Shown here: one piece after another, positions 14,875-24,245 of the stretch | Numbering within the stretch: the first letter of the stretch is position 1 | Layout: every line of letters starts with the position of its first letter | Assembly: GCA_002419465.1 (NCBI GenBank) | Contig: DIGE01000008.1 | Coordinates: 1 to 64,000, forward strand | Origin: Geobacter sp. UBA5730 | GTDB lineage: Bacteria; Desulfobacterota; Desulfuromonadia; Geobacterales; Pseudopelobacteraceae | Reading direction: 5' to 3' | Length of the DNA: 64,000 nt | The notes under the pieces: model-generated | What the model was told of the DNA's origin: nothing | The model's input: only the letters and a program-made list of their open reading frames with translations | Databases searched by the model: none | Position numbers and translations under genes: made by a program

Positions 14875-16277
14875 GGCTGGTGCTCCAGCGCCTGGAGAAG
14901 GGCGGCGGCCAGTAGTGGCAGATCCGCTTCGTTCAGGGTGCGTAGATCCAGCATGAAACGGTCCCGTTGGATTCGTCCCACCACCGGCGGGTCCGTGGCA
15001 CGCAGTGCCGTTTCCAGGCTGTTAGCCGATAGTCCCGACACTGACAGTTCTATCAGGCGGGTGGGTAGTTGCAACAGGGGGAAGGAGCCGCCTCCAGGAC
15101 TGGAGGTGCCCTCCGCCGCAGCCAGGGTGATGCTGGCCGGCAGCATGCGTCGTAAGCGGCGCAGCATGCGCCGCCGTCGTCCATCCAGCTCGTCCAGGGT
15201 GGTGGTCAGCATCCGCAGGGTGGGGATTTCGGCCAGGGCCCGGCGCTCATCCCGGTACAGCCGCAAGGTGGCTTCCAGGGCTGCCAGGGTCAGTTTGTCA
15301 ATGCGCAGGGCCCGCAACAGCGGATGGCGCTTGAGTTGTTTGACGATGGCCTTGCTACCGACGATCAACCCGGCCTGGGGGCCGCCCAGCAGCTTGTCGC
15401 CACTGAAAGTCACCAGATCGGCGCCAGCCTTGATATAGTCCTGTACGGTCGACTCGCCGGGGATGCCGAAGCGGGCCAGATCGATCAGGCAACCGCTGCC
15501 GGCGTCCACCATGGTGGGGATGCCCAAGGCCCGGCCGATGTGGACCATCCCGGGCGTTGCAACCTCGGCGGTGAATCCCACCACAACGAAGTTGCTGGTA
15601 TGCACCTTCAACAACAGGGCGGTCTGTTCGGTGACAGCCGCGCGATAGTCATTGGGGTTGGTTCGGTTGGTGGTGCCTACCTCCACCAAGGTGGCACCGC
15701 TCTGACGCATCACGTCAGGGATGCGGAAGGAACCGCCGATCTCCACCAGCTCGCCGCGAGAAACGATCACCTCGCGGCCATTGGCCAGGCCGGAAAGGGC
15801 CAGCATCACTGCAGCAGCGTTGTTATTTACCGCCAGGGCAGCCTCGGCACCGGTCAGTTCGCAGAGCAACTGCTCCACATGGACGTAGCGTTCGCCCCGC
15901 TCACCCCGCTGGAGGTCAAATTCAAGATTGCTATAGCCCCAGGCGGTTTCTTTGAGGGCTTGCTCGGCTGCCTTGGGCAAGGGGGAACGCCCCAGGTTGG
16001 TGTGGATGACAATGCCGCTGCCGTTGATAACGCGGCGGAGCGAAGGTGCCTGTGCTTGTTGCAGGTGGTTCGCTACCAGGCTGGAAATTCGTGGGGGAGA
16101 AAGATCAGGTTGCTCCCCGGAGGACAGTGCGCAGCGCAGTTGATCCAGCACACAGCGTACCGCCTCGCGCAACTCGGCATGGCTTGCTGATGCAGCCAGG
16201 GCCGCTACGGCCGGCCAGGCCAACACCTTGTCCATCTTGGGGGTCAGGCGACGGATGTCGTCAGGGGGGATGCTCAT
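14871..16277 (-). CDS. selA: L-seryl-tRNA(Sec) selenium transferase
   Basis: 468 residues, the usual SelA length. The PLP-dependent enzyme converts seryl-tRNA(Sec) to selenocysteyl-tRNA using selenophosphate. Conserved parts include the N-terminal wing with RVINGSGIVIHTNLGRSPL, the ALAVNNNAAAVMLAL segment and the PLP-lysine region DLVTFSGDKLLGGPQAGL. It implies that selenoproteins are made; selB and tRNA-Sec are not in this window, but the selenouridine enzyme at 26992-28008 is consistent. It overlaps ispD by four bases and follows the GntR regulator by 14 bases. Confidence 0.95.
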   Translation of the reverse strand: MSIPPDDIRRLTPKMDKVLAWPAVAALAASASHAELREAVRCVLDQLRCALSSGEQPDLSPPRISSLVANHLQQAQAPSLRRVINGSGIVIHTNLGRSPLPKAAEQALKETAWGYSNLEFDLQRGERGERYVHVEQLLCELTGAEAALAVNNNAAAVMLALSGLANGREVIVSRGELVEIGGSFRIPDVMRQSGATLVEVGTTNRTNPNDYRAAVTEQTALLLKVHTSNFVVVGFTAEVATPGMVHIGRALGIPTMVDAGSGCLIDLARFGIPGESTVQDYIKAGADLVTFSGDKLLGGPQAGLIVGSKAIVKQLKRHPLLRALRIDKLTLAALEATLRLYRDERRALAEIPTLRMLTTTLDELDGRRRRMLRRLRRMLPASITLAAAEGTSSPGGGSFPLLQLPTRLIELSVSGLSANSLETALRATDPPVVGRIQRDRFMLDLRTLNEADLPLLAAALLQALEHQP

Positions 16278-16291
16278 CTCTCAGCTCCAGG

Positions 16292-16975
16292 CTACAGATC
16301 AAGGGACATGCCGGACAGGTTGCCGCCACCGTCCATCAGAACCTTCCCGCCATATTCGGCATTGGTTCGAACCAGCGCTTCAGCCGTTTCGCAATCTCGC
16401 CTTCTGAAGGCTTCGATAATCTTGGTATGTTCCTGTACAGAGACCGCCATCCTTCCCGGCACTGACAGGGACATCAGCCGCAGACGCTGAAAGCGGGTCA
16501 CCAGGTTGTTGATCATATCACGAAGCTTCTCATTGTCGGAAGCCTTGATGAACAGGTCGTGAAAGTCGTTATGCACCTTGAAAAAATGTTTGACGTCACC
16601 CTGGTTCGCCATCTCGCGCAGGCGTTCGTTGATCGTCTGCATACGGTCGATCTCGCGGTCGCTCAGGTTTTTACAGGCCCGGCGGGCGGCGTAGCCTTCC
16701 AGAATACTCTTAATGGCGTAGAACTCCTCGACATCCTTTGGTGAAAAAGCGCTGACCAGGGCTCCCTTGCGGGGGATGACCGTGAGATATCCTTCCGATT
16801 CGAGTTGGCGGAATGCCTCGCGAATCGGGGTGCGGCTGATGCCGTGCCGTTCGGCCAGATCAGGTTCTGAGACCCGGCTTCCAGGGGGCATGGTGCCTGA
16901 GATGATGGCGTCGCGGATATTCTCCAGGATTTTTTCCCGCAGCGTGAGATGTTTTTCCGTCGTTTTTTTGGTCAT
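16292..16975 (-). CDS. GntR/FadR-family transcriptional regulator
   Basis: 227 residues from the ATG at 16975. The winged helix-turn-helix (residues 10-75, with DLAERHGISRTPIREAFRQL) is typical of GntR. The helical C-terminal domain has a His/Asp pattern (HNDFHDLF near 130, EHTKIIEAF near 180) that in FCD-type members binds a metal and an organic acid ligand. It lies at the head of selA-ispD-kinase, with 14 bases to selA, so all may share a promoter. The effector cannot be told from sequence. Upstream is a candidate autoregulatory palindrome at 17003-17022. Confidence 0.88.
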   Translation of the reverse strand: MTKKTTEKHLTLREKILENIRDAIISGTMPPGSRVSEPDLAERHGISRTPIREAFRQLESEGYLTVIPRKGALVSAFSPKDVEEFYAIKSILEGYAARRACKNLSDREIDRMQTINERLREMANQGDVKHFFKVHNDFHDLFIKASDNEKLRDMINNLVTRFQRLRLMSLSVPGRMAVSVQEHTKIIEAFRRRDCETAEALVRTNAEYGGKVLMDGGGNLSGMSLDL

Positions 16976-17002
16976 GGTTTGTCTGCTCCGGTACAAGGTG
17001 CT

Positions 17003-17022
17003 TGCATTGTATACAGTATGCA
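17003..17022. promoter_or_regulatory. Candidate GntR operator
   Basis: TGCAT and ATGCA (17003-17007, 17018-17022) bracket a perfect TGTATACA core (17008-17015). GntR/FadR proteins bind short palindromes of this kind. TTGACA read on the minus strand lies just upstream, so the site would overlap the regulator's own promoter, and it also lies in front of the divergent channel gene. Confidence 0.45.
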
Positions 17023-17158
17023 CATTTTGTCAATCGTTCCGGGATGGTATGTCAGCAGGTCCGGGTGGGTATGTACAGATTTTTCTGGGAGGAGTCTGAT
17101 CAAAGACCTTGAATCAGCACCGGCTCCGGTTGTATGGTACGATACAAAGGGGAGGCCA

Positions 17159-18199
17159 GTGTATTCATTCCGACGAATAGTGGTTTCGGTCAGTGTGCTG
17201 CTGCTGTTGATTGTAACGGGCACTGCCGGTTATATGTTGATTGAGGGCTGGCCGTTGCTGGACTCGCTGTATATGACCATCACCACCATGGCCACGGTTG
17301 GATTTGGCGAGGTCCATCCCCTCTCGAATGCAGCGCGAGTTTTCACGTTGCTGCTGATTGTAACCGGTGTCAGCGTGTTTTTTTACCTGGTGGGCAGCTT
17401 GGCCCAGTTTATGTTTGAAGGTCAGATTCAACGGATCATCGGGAGAAAAAAGGTGGAAAAGAAGATCGATGCATTGAAAGGGCACTATATCATCTGTGGA
17501 TTTGGCCGGATTGGCTCCATGATTTGCCGCGAACTGGCGGCCAACGGTGTGCGTTTTGTGGTGGTGGAGCACAACCTGGACGTGCTTGAGCGGATTGATG
17601 ACGATCGCTACCTTTACCTGAAAGGCGATGCCACCCTGGATGACACCCTGATACGAGCAGGTATCCAGCGGGCGGCCGGCCTGGTTTCGGTGGTCACCTC
17701 CGATTCCGAGAACGTCTACATCACCCTGACTGCCCGGGGGTTGAATCCTGATCTGTACATCCTGGCCCGTTCGGGCGAAGAGGGGACTGAGCTCAAGTTG
17801 AAGCGGGCCGGTGCCAACAAGGTGGTCTCCCCCTATAGCATCGGCGGGATGCGGATGGCCCAGTCAATTCTGCGGCCCAATGTGGTTGATTTTATCGAGA
17901 TCGCCACCGGCAGCGAACATATGGATCTGCAGATGGAGGAGGTAACCATTCCGGCCGACTCCTCGTTCAGTGGCGAAACCCTGATCAGTTCAGGCTTCCG
18001 CAAGGAAACCGGCGTCATCATCGTCGGTATTAAAAAATCCCACGGCCAGATGATTTTCAATCCCAACCCCCAGGCCTGCATTGATGCGGGTGACACCCTG
18101 ATCATTCTGGGTGATCCAACGGCGGTGGACAAACTGGAGGAGCTGGTGCAACACAAGCTCGGCACTGCCCGTAAAACATCGGGAGTATCCCATGCCTAG
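17159..18199 (+). CDS. Two-TM potassium channel with RCK (TrkA-N/TrkA-C) domain
   Basis: About 346 residues from GTG 17159, which has GGGGAGG just upstream. Two transmembrane segments flank a pore loop with the selectivity filter TMATVGFGE. A TrkA-N Rossmann domain (HYIICGFGRIGSMICREL) and a TrkA-C domain follow. The arrangement is that of MthK/Kch-type channels gated by a cytosolic ligand; NAD(H), nucleotide or Ca2+ control is known in the family. The frame is open further upstream to 16949 and an ATG near 17017 cannot be excluded, but those codons are not channel-like and would overlap the GntR operator. The stop overlaps the next start by eight bases. Confidence 0.85.
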   Translation: MYSFRRIVVSVSVLLLLIVTGTAGYMLIEGWPLLDSLYMTITTMATVGFGEVHPLSNAARVFTLLLIVTGVSVFFYLVGSLAQFMFEGQIQRIIGRKKVEKKIDALKGHYIICGFGRIGSMICRELAANGVRFVVVEHNLDVLERIDDDRYLYLKGDATLDDTLIRAGIQRAAGLVSVVTSDSENVYITLTARGLNPDLYILARSGEEGTELKLKRAGANKVVSPYSIGGMRMAQSILRPNVVDFIEIATGSEHMDLQMEEVTIPADSSFSGETLISSGFRKETGVIIVGIKKSHGQMIFNPNPQACIDAGDTLIILGDPTAVDKLEELVQHKLGTARKTSGVSHA

Positions 18200-18959
18200 T
18201 CTGCTGTGCGCCCATGTGCCTTGGCCACGTCTGGCGGAACACCATCGTTACCTGTTGGATGAGCGGATTGATCCCGAGCTGTACCTGCCGGCTGATGCGC
18301 TGGATACACTGGATTGGGACCTGCTGCGTTCCTTTGCTGCCGAGCTGGCGAACTGCGGTTTGTCGTGCACCATTCACGCCACCTTCATGGATCTTAATCC
18401 CGGCTCAATTGACCGGGCCGTGCGCGAGACCACCCGGCAGCGGGTGGAGCAGACCCTGGCAGTGGCCAGTGTGCTGCGCCCCCGGGTAGTGGTCTTCCAT
18501 CCTGGTTATAGTCGGCTGACCTACGGTTCGGCCGTCGAGACCTGGGTTTCCAACAGTGTTGCCTTCTGGCGGGCCCAACTGCCTCGTATCCGTGAGATCG
18601 GCTGCAACATCGCGTTGGAGAATATTTTTGAGGAGGAACCTTCCACCCTGAGGCAGGTACTTGAACGCATCGATGACCCGCTGGTGGGGCATTGCTTCGA
18701 TTCAGGCCACTTCAACATGTTTGCCACGGTCAGCCTGCAGGAGTGGTTTGCGGTACTGGGTGAGCGGATCGTGGAAAGTCACCTGCATGACAATCATGGC
18801 CAGGCGGACGAACATCTGCCGGTGGGTGAGGGGGAGATCGATTTTGCGTTGGTGACCGACCTGTTGAAACAGTATGCACCCCAGGCCGTTTGGACCCTGG
18901 AGGCCCACAGCCGAGCACGGTTGGAGCGGGCCAGAAAAAATATCCAGCCGTATTTATAG
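18192..18959 (+). CDS. Sugar phosphate isomerase/epimerase-like TIM barrel
   Basis: 255 residues of the AP endonuclease family 2 / xylose isomerase-like fold. Metal-binding positions are suggested by VVFHPGY, NIALENIFEE, GHCFDSGHFN, VESHLHDNHG and TLEAHS. This pattern of His/Glu/Asp strands fits divalent-metal sugar isomerases and epimerases. The substrate is not predictable. It is coupled to the channel gene by an eight-base overlap and followed after 8 bases by galE, so a carbohydrate role is plausible. Confidence 0.75.
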   Translation: MPSLLCAHVPWPRLAEHHRYLLDERIDPELYLPADALDTLDWDLLRSFAAELANCGLSCTIHATFMDLNPGSIDRAVRETTRQRVEQTLAVASVLRPRVVVFHPGYSRLTYGSAVETWVSNSVAFWRAQLPRIREIGCNIALENIFEEEPSTLRQVLERIDDPLVGHCFDSGHFNMFATVSLQEWFAVLGERIVESHLHDNHGQADEHLPVGEGEIDFALVTDLLKQYAPQAVWTLEAHSRARLERARKNIQPYL

Positions 18960-18967
18960 GACATACT

Positions 18968-19954
18968 ATGTCAAAAAAGATTCTGGTTACCGGCGGGTGC
19001 GGTTATATCGGCAGTCATGTGGTGCGGCAGCTTTCCGAGGCAGGTCATCAGGTGGTGGTGTACGATAATCTCTCCACCGGATTCCGCGACGCCCTGATCA
19101 ACGGTGAAGAACTGATTCAGGCTGATCTGGCCGATCACGATGCGTTGCAGGAGGTTTTTCGTCAGCATTGTTTTGCCACCGTGCTGCACTTTGCCGCCGC
19201 CATCGTGGCGCCGGAGTCGGTTGCGCAGCCGCTCAAGTATTACGGCAACAACAGCCGCAACACCCTGGCCCTTTTGGAGGGCTGTGTCCGTTTCGGGGTG
19301 CAGCACTTCATTTTTTCCAGTACCGCCGCTGTCTATGGTTTTCCCGAAGGCGGCTGTGCTTCAGAGGAGTCTGTCCTGGCGCCAATCAATCCCTACGGCA
19401 GCTCAAAGCTGATCAGTGAGTGGATGCTGCGGGACGTGGCGGCAGCACATGATCTGCAGTACGTGGCACTGCGCTACTTCAACGTAGCCGGGGCCGATCC
19501 CCAGGCCCGGATGGGGCAGCGCACACCGGAAGCCACGCACCTGATCAAGGTGGCCTGTCAGGCCGCCTTGGGGCAGCGTAGCCAGGTTGCCATCTATGGC
19601 ACCGATTATCCAACGCCGGATGGCACCGGCATCCGTGACTACATCCATATCGAGGACCTTGCAGCGGCCCATCTGTCAGCCTTGCAGTATCTACAGAAAG
19701 GCAGGGCCTCCACGGCCATGAACGTCGGCTATGGACGGGGCAGCAGTGTGCGGGAGGTGCTGGCCATGGTCAAGCAGGTCAGCGGCGTTGACTTTACGGT
19801 GGTTGAGGCCGACCGTCGCCCCGGCGATCCGGCCTGTCTGATTGCCCAGGCTGAAAAAATTGGTCAGCTGACCGGCTGGCAGCCGCAGTATAATGACCTG
19901 CGGCAGATTGTGGAAGATGCCTGGCGTTGGGAGAGTAAACTGGCCGGAAGGTAA
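18968..19954 (+). CDS. galE: UDP-glucose 4-epimerase
   Basis: 328 residues of the extended short-chain dehydrogenase family. NAD-binding VTGGCGYIGSHVVRQL at the N-terminus, the SSTAAVYG serine segment and the NPYGSSKLISE YxxxK-like catalytic pair are present, followed by VALRYFNVAGADP, typical of GalE. It interconverts UDP-glucose and UDP-galactose for surface polysaccharide synthesis. The next gene starts at a TTG four bases after the stop. Confidence 0.92.
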   Translation: MSKKILVTGGCGYIGSHVVRQLSEAGHQVVVYDNLSTGFRDALINGEELIQADLADHDALQEVFRQHCFATVLHFAAAIVAPESVAQPLKYYGNNSRNTLALLEGCVRFGVQHFIFSSTAAVYGFPEGGCASEESVLAPINPYGSSKLISEWMLRDVAAAHDLQYVALRYFNVAGADPQARMGQRTPEATHLIKVACQAALGQRSQVAIYGTDYPTPDGTGIRDYIHIEDLAAAHLSALQYLQKGRASTAMNVGYGRGSSVREVLAMVKQVSGVDFTVVEADRRPGDPACLIAQAEKIGQLTGWQPQYNDLRQIVEDAWRWESKLAGR

Positions 19955-19958
19955 TCCC

Positions 19959-22616
19959 TTGGACCTGATCATCAGCCACGTCAATGCCGATTTCGACTGC
20001 CTGGGTTCACTGACAGCGGCTGGCCGGCTGTACCCCGATGCCCTGCTCTGTTTTCCCGGTTCCCAGGAAAAAAACCTGCGGGAGTTCAGTGCCCGTCATG
20101 CCGATCTGATTCCTCCCCTTGTCCGTCCCAAAGATCTGGACCTCTCCCGGATTACCCGTCTGATCATCGTTGATTGCCAGCAGGCCTCCCGGATCGGCCC
20201 CTTTGCGGAGCTGCTGGGACGTCCCGGCCTGGAGTTGCACTGCTACGATCATCATCCGGCGACTCCCGATACGGTGTTATTTTCCGGTGGTGTGGTGCGC
20301 CCCTGTGGCGCTACCTCCACCATTCTGACCGCCCTGCTGAAGGAGCGGGGTATCGAGCCAAGCCCGGCCGAAGCAACGCTGCTGCTGTTGGGTATCCATG
20401 AGGATACCGGACGTTTGTTGTTCCCCACCACCACGCCGGAGGATTATCGTGCTGCTGCCTGGTTGCTGGAGCGAGGCGCCCGGCTGCATCTGGCGGATGA
20501 AATCCTTTCCCCGGAACTGACCACCGTTCAGGTCAAGCTGCTGCACGATCTGCTGGCAACGCTCAAGACCAGCGAGGTGGCCGGGGTGCGCTTGTCAGTG
20601 GCCCACGCCAGCCGCCCCTGGTACATCGGTGATCTGGCCGGCCTGGCCCATATGATGCGGGACATGGAGAACCTGGACGTGCTGCTGCTGGCCGTGGCCA
20701 TGGGAGATCGGGTCCATCTGGTGGCCCGCAGCCGGGTACCCGAGCTGGATGTGGGCGAGCTGTTGCGCCAGTTTGGCGGCGGCGGCCACGCCTCGGCTGC
20801 CTCGGCCACGGTCAAGGGAGAGTCGTTACAGGCGGTGCTGGAGCGTCTGGACCGCAGTCTGCTGTTGGCGGTGCGCCCGAGGCGAACCGTGGGCCAGGTC
20901 ATGTCGTCACCGGTGCAGACGGTGGGGGCTGATGCCACCGTGGGTGCGGCTCGCGACCTGCTGTTGCGCTACAATTATAGCGCCATGCCGGTGGTGCAGG
21001 CGGATCAGGTGGTGGGAATCATCACCCGCAAGGTGGCGGAAAAGACCGTGTATCACGGCCTGGGAGAACGGCCGGTGACCGAGGTGATGCATACCGCCAT
21101 CCTGCGCGCCACCCCGGAAACCGCCCTCAGCGATCTGATGGATCACATGGTGGGCGGGGATCGGCGTTTTGTGCCGGTCTTTGAGGCGGAACAGCTGGTG
21201 GGAGTCGTCACCCGCACCGACCTGTTGCGGCACCTGCATGGCAGCCGCAGCGAAGGGGAAACCCTCTACGATCTGGAGCGTCTTTCGCCGGAGCCGAAGG
21301 AGCGGGAGCTTGCGCCGCTTTTGTCTCACCGTCTGCCGGCAGAGACCGTGCAGTTGCTGGAGCTTTTGGGGCAGACCGGTGATGAACTGGGGGTGGCAGT
21401 GCATGCCGTGGGTGGTTTTGTGCGGGATCTTCTGCTGGAACTGCCCAATCTGGATATTGATATCACTGTCGAGGGTGACGGCATCTTCTTTGCCGAGACC
21501 TTTGGCGCCCGCCATGGCTGCCGGGTGCGTCCCCACGAGGCTTTCGGCACCGCTGTGGCGGTTTTCCCCGATGGCCGCAAGCTGGATGTGGCCAGCACCC
21601 GCCTGGAGTACTACGAATCCCCCGGCGTATTGCCCACCGTGGAACGGGCCAGTCTGCGTCACGACCTCTACCGGCGTGATTTCACCATCAACACCCTGGC
21701 GCTCTGTCTGAACCAAGAGCGTTTCGGCCGCCTGTTGGATTTCTTCGGCGGCCAGAAGGATCTGCAGGAGCGACTGGTGCGGGTACTGCACAACCTGTCC
21801 TTTGTGGAAGACCCCACCCGGGCTTTTCGGGGGGTCCGCTTTGAACAGCGGCTGGGTTTCCAGCTTGATCCTCACACCGAGGGCCTGCTGCGCTCGGCAG
21901 TGCGGGCCGGACTGGTGGAGCGGGTGGGTGGCAAACGGTTGTTGGGTGAGCTGATCAATATCCTCAAGGAGCGTGAACCAGCCCCGGCGGTGGGGCGGAT
22001 GGCCCAGTTGGGCCTGTTGCCCTGCATCCATCCAGCGTTACGTTTCGGGCCTGATAGCGAACAGTTGTTTGCCGAGACGGAACGGGTGCTGGCCTGGTAC
22101 CAGCTGCTGTATCTGGAGCAACGAGTGGAACCATGGGCGATCTGGTTCCTGGCCCTGACCGACCGGCTGGATTCACCCCGCTACCTGGAGACCTGCCAGC
22201 GGCTGGCCATGCCGGCCCGGCTGATGGAACGGCTGTTTGGCCACCGCCACGGCGCCCTGCGGCGGCTCCAGACCATGCGACAGACGGTTAATCGCGGGCA
22301 GGAGGTCAAAAACAGCCAGCTGGTTGCCTGGCTGCATGGTGTGCCGACGGAGCTTTTGCTGTACGGTCTGGCCCGCAGCGGCCGGGATGAGTTGAGACGG
22401 CTGGTGTCCCACTATCTGACTCGACTTGTCAATGTGAGGTGTCTGGTCAGCGGCACCGAGCTACAGGGGTTGGGGGTAGCGCGGGGGCCTGCCATCCGCA
22501 GCCTGAAAGAACGGCTGCTGGCGGCACGGCTGGATGGCGAGGTGGCGTCGAAAGATGAGGAGTTGGCGTTGGCGCAGCGGCTGATTCACGTTGCTTCTGC
22601 TGATGCGCAGACATAA
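19959..22616 (+). CDS. DHH-CBS-CBS-tRNA nucleotidyltransferase fusion (A-adding type)
   Basis: 885 residues, multi-domain. Residues 1-300 are a DHH/DHHA1 phosphoesterase module (VNADFDCLGS, IVDCQQ, CYDHHP, GIHEDTG, FGGGGHASAAS). Residues 305-420 are two CBS domains (VMSSPVQTV, VMHTAILRA). Residues 455-885 are a class II CCA-enzyme/poly(A) polymerase head (VGGFVRDLLL, DIDITVEGDG) with RRDFTINTLAL and RAFRGVRFEQRLGF. In several deltaproteobacteria and cyanobacteria, separate CC- and A-adding enzymes exist and this longer fusion is the A-adding candidate. The CBS pair may sense adenylates and the DHH part may degrade oligoribonucleotides; both are family-based guesses. TTG 19959 is the likely start. 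It overlaps convergent cbiO by 31 bases. Confidence 0.87.
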   Translation: MDLIISHVNADFDCLGSLTAAGRLYPDALLCFPGSQEKNLREFSARHADLIPPLVRPKDLDLSRITRLIIVDCQQASRIGPFAELLGRPGLELHCYDHHPATPDTVLFSGGVVRPCGATSTILTALLKERGIEPSPAEATLLLLGIHEDTGRLLFPTTTPEDYRAAAWLLERGARLHLADEILSPELTTVQVKLLHDLLATLKTSEVAGVRLSVAHASRPWYIGDLAGLAHMMRDMENLDVLLLAVAMGDRVHLVARSRVPELDVGELLRQFGGGGHASAASATVKGESLQAVLERLDRSLLLAVRPRRTVGQVMSSPVQTVGADATVGAARDLLLRYNYSAMPVVQADQVVGIITRKVAEKTVYHGLGERPVTEVMHTAILRATPETALSDLMDHMVGGDRRFVPVFEAEQLVGVVTRTDLLRHLHGSRSEGETLYDLERLSPEPKERELAPLLSHRLPAETVQLLELLGQTGDELGVAVHAVGGFVRDLLLELPNLDIDITVEGDGIFFAETFGARHGCRVRPHEAFGTAVAVFPDGRKLDVASTRLEYYESPGVLPTVERASLRHDLYRRDFTINTLALCLNQERFGRLLDFFGGQKDLQERLVRVLHNLSFVEDPTRAFRGVRFEQRLGFQLDPHTEGLLRSAVRAGLVERVGGKRLLGELINILKEREPAPAVGRMAQLGLLPCIHPALRFGPDSEQLFAETERVLAWYQLLYLEQRVEPWAIWFLALTDRLDSPRYLETCQRLAMPARLMERLFGHRHGALRRLQTMRQTVNRGQEVKNSQLVAWLHGVPTELLLYGLARSGRDELRRLVSHYLTRLVNVRCLVSGTELQGLGVARGPAIRSLKERLLAARLDGEVASKDEELALAQRLIHVASADAQT

Positions 22617-23398
22617 TCATTTTGTTTGAGATGGTTGCCGCCCGTGGCCGGAGTGCCGCAATTGACACAGCTCTGCATGGATAAGGGCGGCTCCAGGCGG
22701 CAATCGTGCAGTAATTGTGCATCAGCAAATATCTCGCGCAGCGGTCCGTCCGCCCGCACCCCTCCTTCATGCAGCACGATCACCCGTTGGCAGACCTCGG
22801 CCACCATATCCAGATCATGGCTGGTGATGATCCGGGTGTGGTTGAAAGCCTGTAACAGCCCGATAAGCTCACGGCGGGAGAACGGGTCAAGGCCGGCGGT
22901 CGGCTCATCCATGACCAGGATTGCGGGGTCCATGGCCAGCACCGTTGCAATCGCCACCCGTTTTTTTTCTCCACCAGACAGACGGTACGGGGGCTTGTCA
23001 GCCAGATGGGCGGCCCCCACTGAAGCAAGGGCCGTCCGCACGCTGCGTTCCACCTCATCGGGCGCTCTGCCCAGGTTGAGGGGGCCAAATGCCACATCAT
23101 CGTACACCGTGGGCATGAACAGTTGATCGTCAGGGTTCTGGAATACCATCCCGACGGTCCTGCGCACCTCATCAAGATTATGACGGGTAACCGCAGCCTC
23201 GCCGATCTGTACCTGTCCAGCTGCCGGCGCCAGGTAGCCGTTTAAGTGCAACAGCAGGGTTGATTTTCCAGCCCCGTTGGCCCCGATCACCGCCACTGAT
23301 TCGCCGTGATGGATGCAGAACGAGACCTCTTTCAGGGCCGGGGTGCCGTCCGGATAGGAAAAAGAGAGTTGTCTGGCTGCGACGATGTGATGACTCAT
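22586..23398 (-). CDS. cbiO: Cobalt ECF transporter ATPase
   Basis: 270 residues, ABC ATPase of the energy-coupling-factor group. Walker A is GANGAGKST, a Q-loop is VFQNPDDQLF, the signature is LSGGEKKRVAIA and Walker B is ILVMDEPTAGLD, with switch His in ITSHDLD. The FQNPDDQ segment is typical of CbiO/EcfA. It powers cobalt (or nickel) uptake with CbiM and CbiQ, encoded upstream on the same strand. The C-terminal tail contains CVNCG, unusual for CbiO. Its 3' end overlaps the convergent nucleotidyltransferase gene. Confidence 0.92.
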   Translation of the reverse strand: MSHHIVAARQLSFSYPDGTPALKEVSFCIHHGESVAVIGANGAGKSTLLLHLNGYLAPAAGQVQIGEAAVTRHNLDEVRRTVGMVFQNPDDQLFMPTVYDDVAFGPLNLGRAPDEVERSVRTALASVGAAHLADKPPYRLSGGEKKRVAIATVLAMDPAILVMDEPTAGLDPFSRRELIGLLQAFNHTRIITSHDLDMVAEVCQRVIVLHEGGVRADGPLREIFADAQLLHDCRLEPPLSMQSCVNCGTPATGGNHLKQNDYVCASAEAT

Positions 23399-23413
23399 CC
23401 GGTTGCCGCCCTT

Positions 23414-24226
23414 TCAGAGTGTGAGGGTCATAATGGTATCGCCGATCAGGCGCGGGAGGTCATACAGCCTGAGCAGTGTGAAAAGTGTGATCCAGCCCAG
23501 CAGAAACAACAGGTCAACCAGGCCGAAACCGGTGGAACAGCTGGCAGCCATCCTGCCGTTGAAGCCGCGGCAGCGCATGGCGATATGAATCCGTTCCGCC
23601 CGCTCCCAGGTCCGCAGCAGCAGGTGCCCCACCATCGAGGATAGAGCACGAATTCCTTGCCCGCCCTTGCCGAATGACCGCAGTTCCCGCGCCCGCGCCA
23701 TCCGCTGCGCCTCTTCGGTCAGCACAAACAGATACCGGTACATGAACTGCAACTGGCGCACAAAGACCTCTGGCATGCCGAGTCGCCCCAGGGCCTGGCA
23801 GATGGCAGAAAAACCGGTTGTAGCGGTCAATAACAGAGCAGCCGTTATTGTCAGTGCAGAGCGCAGGATAATTGATCCAAAAGAGACCCAGCCGGCGCTG
23901 ATGCCGACGTTACCGATGCGGACCAGCACCTGGCTGTCCAGCAGCGGATTGAAGATGCCGATGGCAACAGCAACAAGGGAAACCAGCATGACTTTGGCAG
24001 CGAAGAATCCCACGGGGAGGTTGGCGATAGCCATGGTGGCCACGGGAAAGAGGACAAAGGGGAGAAGGGCGCCCAGAGCGTAGCGGTCAAAGGAGACCAC
24101 GGCAATGATGAAGGCCAGGGTAACCAGAACCTTTGTCCGGGGATCAAGGCGATGGATGACACTGTCGCCCCCGGCCAGCAGGTCAAGCTGCCTGAAATCC
24201 ATAATGCTGTTGTCAATCATTGACAA
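23414..24226 (-). CDS. cbiQ: Cobalt ECF transporter transmembrane component
   Basis: 270 residues with 5-6 membrane segments and the RLDPRTKVLVTLAF opening that marks CbiQ/EcfT. The coupling-helix motifs are RARELRSFG and RTWERAERIHIAMRCRG, which contact the ATPase. It links CbiM metal binding to CbiO ATP hydrolysis. It lies 15 bases from cbiO and 19 bases from cbiM, so the three form one operon. Confidence 0.92.
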   Translation of the reverse strand: MSMIDNSIMDFRQLDLLAGGDSVIHRLDPRTKVLVTLAFIIAVVSFDRYALGALLPFVLFPVATMAIANLPVGFFAAKVMLVSLVAVAIGIFNPLLDSQVLVRIGNVGISAGWVSFGSIILRSALTITAALLLTATTGFSAICQALGRLGMPEVFVRQLQFMYRYLFVLTEEAQRMARARELRSFGKGGQGIRALSSMVGHLLLRTWERAERIHIAMRCRGFNGRMAASCSTGFGLVDLLFLLGWITLFTLLRLYDLPRLIGDTIMTLTL

Positions 24227-24245
24227 GCGGTTCTCCTGTGCCCGG

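Noticed and set aside
20907..22031. 374-residue open frame antisense to the nucleotidyltransferase fusion
   Set aside because: It has an Arg/His/Gln-rich shadow composition with no recognisable fold, while the sense strand has clear CBS and nucleotidyltransferase motifs.
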